From: UBA4717 sp002404395
GTDB taxonomy: Bacteria > Bacillota > Clostridia > Oscillospirales > CAG-272
DNA length: 26,819 nt
Assembly: GCA_937902275.1 (NCBI GenBank)
Contig: CALFNW010000067.1
Coordinates: 1 to 26,819, forward strand
Direction of reading: 5' to 3'
The notes under the pieces are model-generated. The model had not been told where the DNA came from, searched no databases, and saw only the letters and a program-made list of their open reading frames with translations. Position 1 is the first letter of the stretch. Every line of letters begins with the position of its first letter. A program made the position numbers and the translations under genes. Positions 20,680-26,819 of the stretch are shown here, one piece after another.

Positions 20680-22257
20680 TCAGTCGGAATAAAGCTCGGC
20701 GATCGCTTTCTGATGCTCGGCATAGGTGCGCGAGAATACAGTCCTGCCGTTTTCGCCCGAAACAAAATAGTAGTATCCGGTGCTGTTCGGATACAGCGCA
20801 TATCTGATCGCTTCGATCGCCGGGTTGGTGATCGGTCCGGGCGGCAGTCCGATGCATTTATAGGTGTTGTACGGGCTGTCGTAATCGGTGCTCGTAAGCT
20901 TTTCGGGGCGCGTACCGCTGTCATGTTCGATCGCGTAAACGATCGTAGCGTCCGAGTCGAGATGCGGGAAGTTCGCCTGATTATTCAGTCGGTTGTGGAA
21001 AACCGAGGAGACGTTTCCGAACTCGTCGGCATAGCGCACTTCTTTCTGGATCATGGAGGCAAGCGTTATAACTTCATCGACCGTCATGCCGAGCTCCTCA
21101 GCGCGCGCGTAATACTCATCGGTAAACTTATTATTGAAGTTTTCGAGCATTTTGTATATTACGGTCTCTTCGGTCGAGGTCGAATAGAAATAATAGGTGT
21201 CGGGGTAAAGATAACCCTCAAGCCTCCAATAGCGGTCGCTTGAGATATTCTCTTCAAGCTCGTCAAGGAAGCGGTAATCATAGTCATACTCGTTGATCGC
21301 ACGCACATAGCCCTCGTAGGTTCCGATGCCCTTATCGGTCAGAAGCTTGATTATCTGATCGACCGTATATCCCTCGGGTATGGTAACAAGCACCTCGGTG
21401 CGCGCCGCCTTCTTCGGGAGGAACGAATCATACATATACATATAATTGAGCATCGGTGAAATGCTGTAGTCGCCGGCAACCAAGGTCGCGTCCTTATAGG
21501 TGCCGCTCTCGCGGTCATACACCTTATCAAGCTTTTTTATGTTCACGAACAGCTTGAATATCTTCGGATATTTTATCGCGCCGCTGTCATGCAAAAGCTC
21601 GGCAAGCGTATCAAGGTCGCAGTTTTCGGGGACCGTGACTTCTACCGGGGTCTCGTCCTTGACAAAAGCAAACACGTCGTTTGCCACGCTTATAAAGATC
21701 GACGCAAGGGTTATCGAGACCGCAAGCACTGCGGCGAGATATATGATCGCCTTGACAACGCTTGTCAGCGCGCCGATCGCTCCCGATTCGGGCGAGGTCG
21801 GCTCTTCGGGATTTTCGTCGATCTCAAGATCGTCATTTTCGGTGATAAGCGGATTATACTCCGGTCGGCTCTCAGCGGCTTTTGCGCGCGATGTCACGAC
21901 TCCCTCGTTTTTCGGTCTGACCTTCGCTCCGTCGCCCGACGGGGTCGCTTTGTCGCGTCTTACTTCACTTTTGGGGCTTTGCTTCGGCAAGGCGGCAGCG
22001 TTTGCGCCGACGTTGTTTTTCTCAGGCGAAGGGCTTTTCACGTCGGCTTCACCGCCCGCAGGCTTTGCTGCAGATTCGGCGTTGACGTTTTTCATGATTA
22101 TGGTCTTTCCGTCGTCAGGCGCCTTAACGGGCGTCTGATTTGCGTTGCGGCGATAATATTTTTTCGGGGGATCATCGTTAACGGTCTCGGCACGGCGCTC
22201 CGACAGTATCTTTTCGATATCGTTTATGCCGCTCGTGTTGTTTTCATCGGAGAACAT
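20680..22257 (-). CDS. mltG: endolytic murein transglycosylase MltG
   Basis: A 525-residue membrane-anchored YceG-like enzyme that cuts nascent peptidoglycan glycan strands and sets their length. Residues 1-160 are a hydrophilic, Lys/Glu/Pro-rich cytoplasmic extension, much longer than in E. coli MltG. A transmembrane segment follows at about 165-195, then a LysM-like subdomain with V-P-E-N-C-D-L-D-T-L-A. The catalytic domain has L-E-G-Y-L-Y-P-D-T-Y, the catalytic Glu in L-A-S-M-I-Q-K-E-V (about 404), V-F-H-N-R-L, L-D-S-D-A-T, and S-P-Y-N-T-Y with G-L-P-P-G-P-I. The ATG at 22257 has only a GAGAG-type site. It sits 51 nt after the CPBP gene and 68 nt before ymxH. Confidence 0.95.
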   Translation of the reverse strand: MFSDENNTSGINDIEKILSERRAETVNDDPPKKYYRRNANQTPVKAPDDGKTIIMKNVNAESAAKPAGGEADVKSPSPEKNNVGANAAALPKQSPKSEVRRDKATPSGDGAKVRPKNEGVVTSRAKAAESRPEYNPLITENDDLEIDENPEEPTSPESGAIGALTSVVKAIIYLAAVLAVSITLASIFISVANDVFAFVKDETPVEVTVPENCDLDTLAELLHDSGAIKYPKIFKLFVNIKKLDKVYDRESGTYKDATLVAGDYSISPMLNYMYMYDSFLPKKAARTEVLVTIPEGYTVDQIIKLLTDKGIGTYEGYVRAINEYDYDYRFLDELEENISSDRYWRLEGYLYPDTYYFYSTSTEETVIYKMLENFNNKFTDEYYARAEELGMTVDEVITLASMIQKEVRYADEFGNVSSVFHNRLNNQANFPHLDSDATIVYAIEHDSGTRPEKLTSTDYDSPYNTYKCIGLPPGPITNPAIEAIRYALYPNSTGYYYFVSGENGRTVFSRTYAEHQKAIAELYSD

Positions 22258-22308
22258 ACAAAAACTCTCTCTTTCAAATTATATTACCGAACTGATCGGC
22301 AAGATCTG

Positions 22309-23214
22309 CTAAACTGCGGAAATTATCACATACATTACCACCGTCACCGCAAACGGAATACTGATCAAAGACTTTGCAAGCGTTACGTCTCCCACTACAT
22401 AGCTGTCGTCGCGCTCGGGAGTCGGACGGTTTTCAAACGAATAGGAGAAGAACATCTTTTCGGCACAGCCGAGTGCGAAAAAGAGCACGGCAAGAAACGC
22501 TCCGAAAAGAATAAAGATCATAAACACCGGATTATTCGGGCGGTCAAGGATATTGAAGAGCTGATTTTCAAGAAACAGCTCATAAAGCGCGAAGAAAAAT
22601 CTCAAAAGCATAGCCGTCGGAAGCGAGCCTGTGACGCTTACCGCAAACGCAAGATACGCGCCGAGGAAAAACGCCTGCAAGAAATTTTCAAATCCGAAAT
22701 GCAGGAAAGCAAACAACAGCGAGGACATAAACACTCCGCAAAAACGTCCGCCGCTCTTATATTCGGAAAGCATTATTCCGCGGAAGATCAGCTCCTCGCA
22801 AAGCGCGGGAGCAAGCGCGAAGGTCAATATCATATATGCCGGCGACGGTGAGACTCCGACATCATCAAATACCGCCTCCATAAGTATCATCTGCCCTCTG
22901 CTTACGCCGAACTGTTCGGTAACAAAGCGGAGTCCGGCGCTTCCGAAGATCAGCGCAAAGAGCGAGAGCACGACAAACGCCGCGGCTTCGGGTTTGAACA
23001 TCGAGGGCATAAGCGTTGAAAAATAGCCCCTGCCCTTAAGCTTCATATAAAAAGCGGCAGGCAAAAGAAACACCAGAAACTCAAGCACGATTATCGCAAG
23101 ATAGATATTGTCCTGCTTTTCAAACACCGATTTATCGGTAAAGCGCAGCACGGTGAGAAGCGCCATCAAAAAGACGGCAAAAACGGGAGCTGAAAAAGTA
23201 TTTTTAATCCGCAA
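22309..23214 (-). CDS. CPBP family intramembrane protein, third motif altered
   Basis: A 301-residue polytopic membrane protein with about eight hydrophobic segments. The CPBP motifs C-E-E-L-I-F-R-G (about 137-144) and F-A-F-L-H-F (about 167-172) are intact. The region that should hold the third His reads L-L-R-F-F-F-A (about 197-203), with Arg where H-x-x-x-N/D is expected, so catalysis may be changed or lost. The start is a TTG at 23214 overlapping the upstream stop by 11 nt, with GGAG 12 nt before it; a later ATG would remove the first membrane helix. The C-terminal 35 residues are hydrophilic then hydrophobic (a last helix). It is the second CPBP protein in the window and not closely similar to the first. 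Confidence 0.82.
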   Translation of the reverse strand: MRIKNTFSAPVFAVFLMALLTVLRFTDKSVFEKQDNIYLAIIVLEFLVFLLPAAFYMKLKGRGYFSTLMPSMFKPEAAAFVVLSLFALIFGSAGLRFVTEQFGVSRGQMILMEAVFDDVGVSPSPAYMILTFALAPALCEELIFRGIMLSEYKSGGRFCGVFMSSLLFAFLHFGFENFLQAFFLGAYLAFAVSVTGSLPTAMLLRFFFALYELFLENQLFNILDRPNNPVFMIFILFGAFLAVLFFALGCAEKMFFSYSFENRPTPERDDSYVVGDVTLAKSLISIPFAVTVVMYVIISAV

Positions 23215-23785
23215 AGGCTTTTTTCACTCCTTTTTCGGTGGCAATAAGGTCAACGGCGCGGTCAAATCTGCCGCGCGGAAGCACATCGGTTATAAAATCT
23301 TCATAGATCACGCCGATGCATCTGCCCGAAAAGCCCGAAAGATAGCGGTCATAATAGCCGTTTCCGTAGCCGATACGGTAGCCGCGTCTGTCAAAGCAAA
23401 GCGCCGGAAGCAAGCAAAGCGCGCGCTTGGAGCGCGGGTCGGCAACAGGCTCGTCTCCGCCCGGCTCGGGGATCCCATACATACCCGGGATAAGCAGGTC
23501 GGGCGAGGCGACAAAATGAAAATTCATCCGTGAAGCGTCCGTGCACTTCGGAAAAGCGATGCGCTTACCGTCTTCAAGCGCGCGGGTCATCTGCGGCGTC
23601 AGGTCGATCTCCTCATTTATCGGGTAATAGAACAGCACCGACTGCGCAAGCGAATACTCAGCGGTCGCCGCGATATTTTCGCAGATCAAAAGATCAAGCT
23701 CACGGCGCCGGTTTATGTCAAGTGACTTCCGTTTACTGCGGTACAAAGCTCTCAGGCGGTGTTTTTCGGGTCTGATATCAGTCAT
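23204..23785 (-). CDS. 5-formyltetrahydrofolate cyclo-ligase
   Basis: A 193-residue ATP-dependent enzyme that recycles 5-formyl-THF to 5,10-methenyl-THF in one-carbon metabolism. The family signature G-Y-G-N-G-Y-Y-D-R-Y-L is at 139-149 and the N-terminal basic helix R-x-x-Y-R-S-K-R-K at 12-20. F-Y-Y-P-I-N-E-E-I-D (substrate pocket) and G-I-P-E-P are present, and length is normal. The ATG at 23785 overlaps the DJ-1 gene stop by 8 nt, so initiation is probably coupled; no good separate ribosome site is seen. The frame is open further upstream, but that would add residues encoded entirely inside the DJ-1 gene. Confidence 0.93.
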   Translation of the reverse strand: MTDIRPEKHRLRALYRSKRKSLDINRRRELDLLICENIAATAEYSLAQSVLFYYPINEEIDLTPQMTRALEDGKRIAFPKCTDASRMNFHFVASPDLLIPGMYGIPEPGGDEPVADPRSKRALCLLPALCFDRRGYRIGYGNGYYDRYLSGFSGRCIGVIYEDFITDVLPRGRFDRAVDLIATEKGVKKAFAD

Positions 23786-24320
23786 CGGCAAGCACACTGC
23801 GGCGGACGGCTGAAGCCGTTTCATTTCCGCGAAGCGCGGCAAGCAGCTCAAGCGCAAACTCAAGCGCAACGCCCATTCCCGCGGCGGTTATAAGCTTGCC
23901 GTCGCGCACGACCTTTTCGGAAGCAAGCTTCGCGCCGTCAAGATATTTTTCAAATCCCGGGTAGCAAACGGCGCTTTTGCCTCTTGTAAGTCCTAACTCG
24001 CCGAGCATACGCGGCGCGGCGCAGATCGCGGTAACGAACGCGCCTTCGTCATGTGCGCGCATAACAAAGCCTCTGACGCTTTCGCTGGCTCTCAGGTGAT
24101 CGGCTCCGGGAAGTCCGCCGGGCAGAACTACCATCTCAACGCCCGACGCGGGCGCTTCGCTTGCAAGCATATCGCACTCGACTTCGATACCGTGCGCGCC
24201 GGTCACGCGTTTCCCGGTCACGCCGAGCATTTTAACTTCTGCACCGCCGCGGCGCAGGACGTCGATCGGAGTCAGCGCTTCGATCTCCTCGAAACCGTCA
24301 GCCAGAAATACATATACCAT
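23778..24320 (-). CDS. DJ-1/PfpI family protein (deglycase/glyoxalase III type)
   Basis: A 180-residue single-domain DJ-1 protein. The conserved acid is in G-F-E-E-I-E-A (9-15), the nucleophilic Cys in A-I-C-A-A-P (about 98-103), and V-L-P-G-G-L-P-G precedes it near 64-71. This matches the YajL/DJ-1 subgroup, linked to oxidative-stress protection and disputed protein-deglycase activity. The ATG at 24320 has AAGGGG 6 nt upstream. Hairpin copy E1 ends 12 nt before the start. It overlaps the folate enzyme gene downstream, a pairing that suggests coexpression rather than an obvious shared pathway. Confidence 0.92.
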   Translation of the reverse strand: MVYVFLADGFEEIEALTPIDVLRRGGAEVKMLGVTGKRVTGAHGIEVECDMLASEAPASGVEMVVLPGGLPGADHLRASESVRGFVMRAHDEGAFVTAICAAPRMLGELGLTRGKSAVCYPGFEKYLDGAKLASEKVVRDGKLITAAGMGVALEFALELLAALRGNETASAVRRSVLADD

Positions 24321-24332
24321 AACATACCCCTT

Positions 24333-24347
24333 GCCGCCGTCGGCGGC
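24333..24347 (-). repeat. dispersed start-proximal hairpin, copy E1
   Basis: Minus-strand GCCGCC-GAC-GGCGGC, a perfect 6-bp stem, preceded by ATATTATGA. It ends 12 nt before the ATG at 24320, with AAGGGG in the linker. Confidence 0.72.
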
Positions 24348-24472
24348 TCATAATATGATCGTAGATTTACAGAACGGGTTCGTCTCCCGTTTTCGGAAAA
24401 TTCGGACGCGCTGCCGAAGCTTCATCAAAGTCAGATGATATTTCCGCGTTAAGCCCTCTGCCGCCGTCGGCT
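24348..24472 (-). repeat. structured intergenic unit ending in hairpin copy E2
   Basis: Downstream of E1 on the plus strand come AACGGG/CCCGTT (6-bp stem near 24376-24394) and TCATC/GATGA hairpins. A shortened core then follows, GCCG-CCG-TCGGC at 24460-24471, flanked by CTCACAAAA, 127 bp from E1. It fills the tmk-to-DJ-1 gap (24321-24497), where no gene was found. Confidence 0.6.
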
Positions 24473-24497
24473 CACAAAACGTGCGCAGAGCTTCGGG

Positions 24498-25169
24498 TCA
24501 GATCCCGAGTCTGTGCTTCACGCGCAGTCTTACTTCGCGCGCGATCTCGTCAATACCGAGTATACCGTCGGGATCATAGCATTGCACACGCTCCCAGCCG
24601 AGCCTGTCTGCGGCATACACCGCCGCCTCATAGCTGCGGCAGAGATAATCGGGATCAAGTTCGTGAATATCCTTTGTCCTGCCGGTCTGCTCGGCGCGGC
24701 GGTTGATAAGTTCAAGCGAATATTCGGGAAGCATTTCAAGATAGATCACCGCATCGGGGGCGGGGATCCCGAGTTTTTTATACTCAAAGTCGCACAGCCA
24801 CTCAAGGAAGGCGTCCCACTCTCCGCGCGGGATCTTTGAGAGCTGGTGAACGGCGTTCGCGCTTGTGTAGCGGTCCGCCAGAACAAGTTTGCCCTCGTCA
24901 TAATCGCGCTTCCAATCGGTCACATAGCTGATATAGCGGTCAAGCGCGAAAAACGAGGACGCCGCAAACGGTCCCGTCGAATCGGCGTGCTCGCCGAGCT
25001 CTCCGTTTAAGTACATTTTCACCAGAGTTGACGACTTGGACTCATAATTCGGAAAGCTTATGCGTCTGAGCGAATATCCGTCAGCCGCAAGCGTTTCCGA
25101 CAGCCGCTTGCTCTGCGTTGCTTTTCCCGAGCCGTCAAGCCCGTCAATTGCGATAAGTCTACCTTTCAC
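24498..25169 (-). CDS. tmk: thymidylate kinase (dTMP kinase)
   Basis: A 223-residue nucleoside monophosphate kinase that makes dTDP. The P-loop is G-L-D-G-S-G-K-A-T-Q at 10-19. F-P-N-Y (39-42), the D-R-Y motif in L-A-D-R-Y-T-S-A-N (97-105), and a lid segment R-R-A-E-Q-T-G-R-T-K (about 159-168) are present. The GTG at 25169 has AAAGGAG 7 nt upstream. It lies 147 nt after ftsK in the same direction. That gap (25170-25316) holds an A/T-rich segment with a TATAAA near the gene but no convincing -35, so I call no promoter. The family includes related deoxynucleoside kinases, but the motif set favours Tmk. Confidence 0.92.
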   Translation of the reverse strand: MKGRLIAIDGLDGSGKATQSKRLSETLAADGYSLRRISFPNYESKSSTLVKMYLNGELGEHADSTGPFAASSFFALDRYISYVTDWKRDYDEGKLVLADRYTSANAVHQLSKIPRGEWDAFLEWLCDFEYKKLGIPAPDAVIYLEMLPEYSLELINRRAEQTGRTKDIHELDPDYLCRSYEAAVYAADRLGWERVQCYDPDGILGIDEIAREVRLRVKHRLGI

Positions 25170-25316
25170 GCTGCTGCTCCTTTATGATGTTTATATTGTT
25201 TTGCAAAAATGGTCGCGCCCCGTTGCCGGCTCAGCGTAAAAAACGCGCGTGCCCGCAATATTTTGCAAATTGAATATGCGGATCTGCCGATGGCGCTTTT
25301 TACCGAATTTAAAAAT

Positions 25317-26819
25317 TCAATCCTCGTTTTTTAACACGCTTTCCATATACTGTTGCTTTGTCCAAAGCGTGGTGCGAGGCTTCTGACCGTCCTGCGGCGA
25401 AACTATACCGCGTTCCTCCATTATGTCTATGAGCTTTGCCGCGCGCCCGAAACCGATGCTGAGCTTACGCTGTAAAAGCGAGGTCGAGATCTTGCCCGAG
25501 TCTACCGCGATCTCTATCGCGGGCTTCAGGAGCGGATCGCCGCTGTTATTTTCGATCTCGCCGTCTCCGAGAGAGGTAGCCTTCTTTCCGCAAAGCTCGG
25601 CTTCCTTTTCAATGCTTTCGACGACCTTGGTATTATAGTTGGCTCCGCCGCTTTCTTTCTTGATAAAGCCCGTGATATCGCCGACCTCCTCGTCACTGAC
25701 AAACGAGCCCTGCACGCGTATCGGGGCTTTTCCGGTCGCCGCGTAGAGCATATCGCCCTTGCCTATCAGCTTTTCGGCACCGCCGATATCGAGAATGGTC
25801 CGCGAATCAACGTATGAGGTCGTGGTAAAGGCGATACGGTAAGGTATATTCGACTTAATGGTACCCGTGATGACATCGACCGAGGGACGCTGAGTGCCGA
25901 GTATCAGATGGATACCGGCGGCTCTCGCCTTTGCCGACAGACGGCGTATCGACTCGTCAACATCGTTTGAAGCAGTGAGCATCAAGTCGGCAAGCTCGTC
26001 AATAATTATAACGATCTGCGGCATATACTCACGATCCGGCTCGTCCTTCATTTTTTCGTTATACGCCTGAATATTACGCACGGACGCGCCGTTGATCAGC
26101 TCATAGCGGCGCTCCATTTCGGTCACTGCCCAATGAAGCGTGCCCGCCGCCTTTTTCGGATCGGTAACTACCGGCACGAGCAGATGCGGGATGCCGTCGT
26201 ACATGGTGAACTCGACCTGCTTCGGGTCGATAAGGATAAGCTTGACCTCATCGGGCGTCGCCTTATAAAGTATGCTTATAATCGTGCTGTTGATACAGAC
26301 CGACTTACCCATACCGGTAGCGCCCGCGATAAGCAGGTGAGGCATACGCGCGATATCCATGTATATGGGTTTGCCCGTAACATCCATACCGAGCGCGACA
26401 AAAAGCTTGCTCGGATTCTTTTTGAATTCCTCGTTTTCAAGCAGCTCGCGTATATAAACGAGCGAGACCTTTTTGTTCGGCACTTCTACGCCGACCGCTT
26501 CCATGCCGGGGATCGGCGCGACGATACGCACGCCGGTAGTCGCTAAATGAAGCGAAATATCGTCGATACGGTTGGTGATCGCGTTGACCTTCGTACCGAC
26601 TTCGGGCGACAGCTCGTATCGGGTTATGGAAGGTCCGCGCGAGATCGACACAAGTCTTGTGTTGATCTTATAGCTCTTGAGCGTTTCCACCAGCTTCTCG
26701 GCGGTGGCTTTCTGCTCGTCCGACACGTCGGTCGCCTTGACAGAGGTATCCTTATGCAAAAGGCTGAGCGGCGGGAAGCGGTAGGTATCGCTGTGCGCCA
26801 GCACTCCGCCGTCGGGTAG
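25317..26819 (-). CDS. FtsK/SpoIIIE family DNA translocase, 5' end cut off
   Basis: The C-terminal 500 residues of a septal DNA pump; the frame is open to the right edge (the first residues L-P-D-G-G-V belong to it), so the N-terminal membrane domain lies outside. The alpha/beta motor is complete: Y-R-F-P-P-L-S-L-L linker, Walker A G-A-T-G-M-G-K-S (Met instead of the usual Ser), I-D-P-K-Q-V-E-F, and Walker B V-I-I-I-D-E-L-A-D-L-M. G-T-Q-R-P-S-V-D-V-I-T-G-x-I-K is the following FtsK hallmark. The winged-helix gamma domain that reads orienting DNA sequences follows (S-T-S-L-L-Q-R-K-L-S-I-G-F-G-R-A-A). In spore formers such a protein moves the chromosome into the forespore; which of FtsK or SpoIIIE this is cannot be decided here. 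No clear terminator follows the stop. Confidence 0.95.
   Translation of the reverse strand, partial: LPDGGVLAHSDTYRFPPLSLLHKDTSVKATDVSDEQKATAEKLVETLKSYKINTRLVSISRGPSITRYELSPEVGTKVNAITNRIDDISLHLATTGVRIVAPIPGMEAVGVEVPNKKVSLVYIRELLENEEFKKNPSKLFVALGMDVTGKPIYMDIARMPHLLIAGATGMGKSVCINSTIISILYKATPDEVKLILIDPKQVEFTMYDGIPHLLVPVVTDPKKAAGTLHWAVTEMERRYELINGASVRNIQAYNEKMKDEPDREYMPQIVIIIDELADLMLTASNDVDESIRRLSAKARAAGIHLILGTQRPSVDVITGTIKSNIPYRIAFTTTSYVDSRTILDIGGAEKLIGKGDMLYAATGKAPIRVQGSFVSDEEVGDITGFIKKESGGANYNTKVVESIEKEAELCGKKATSLGDGEIENNSGDPLLKPAIEIAVDSGKISTSLLQRKLSIGFGRAAKLIDIMEERGIVSPQDGQKPRTTLWTKQQYMESVLKNED

Noticed and set aside
21589..22851. 420-codon open frame on the plus strand
   Set aside because: It is antisense to mltG and a CPBP gene, both with full family motifs. 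Its composition is typical of the complement of GC-rich third positions, with no family features.
25170..25316. Promoter for tmk at the TATAAA near the gene
   Set aside because: No acceptable -35 at 16-18 nt; nothing else supportable in this 147-nt gap.

Overview
The window looks like chromosome from a spore-forming, Gram-positive anaerobe of the class Clostridia, most likely an uncultured gut-type member of the Oscillospirales. The reasons are strong purine-rich ribosome binding sites, TTGACA/TATAAT-type promoters, a zinc-type ribosomal protein L28, a YlmC/YmxH sporulation protein, a SpoIIQ-like M23 protein, a cysteine-rich protein behind a sigma-K-like promoter, and an S-layer-homology (SLH) surface protein. 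This placement is inferred from gene content; no 16S gene is present. No phage, insertion sequence, CRISPR array or classical defence system is visible.

Layout. 1-3409 (minus strand): a cut-off M23 peptidase, an alpha/beta hydrolase and SGNH hydrolase pair with its own promoter, a DUF6873-like protein, and rpmB. 3664-6634 (plus strand): pgi, a small P-loop protein, and the cysteine-rich putative spore protein. 6635-6944 holds a 42-bp tandem repeat and a terminator between convergent genes. 6945-10361 (minus): an 1138-residue secreted beta-helix/SLH protein. 10564-11831 (minus): tadA and a CPBP membrane protease. 12036-12120 (minus): tRNA-Leu(UAG). 12329-16771 (minus): a MarR regulator and a heterodimeric ABC exporter with one degenerate ATP site. 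16989-17804 (plus): a sugar-phosphate isomerase/epimerase-like TIM barrel. 18105-26819 (minus): a long tightly packed series, in transcription order ftsK/spoIIIE (cut off), tmk, DJ-1 family, 5-formyl-THF cyclo-ligase, CPBP protease, mltG, ymxH, THUMP-domain RNA methyltransferase and radical SAM protein.

Most genes are housekeeping or cell-envelope/sporulation functions. The MarR-ABC pair is a self-contained efflux module: a consensus promoter followed at once by an inverted-repeat operator suggests autorepression.

The most unusual signal is non-coding. A short hairpin of consensus GCCGCC-N3-GGCGGC, preceded on the gene strand by an A/T-rich TTATTGA-like tract, recurs nine times. Five copies sit immediately upstream of five unrelated genes (starts at 5205, 11831, 15960, 20103 and 24320). 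In every one of these the hairpin ends 12-14 nt before the chosen start codon, with the Shine-Dalgarno sequence inside that linker. Upstream of three of these genes the hairpin heads a larger structured unit of 112-140 nt that is repeated. This looks like a family of 5'-UTR or mobile intergenic elements rather than chance, but its function is unknown.
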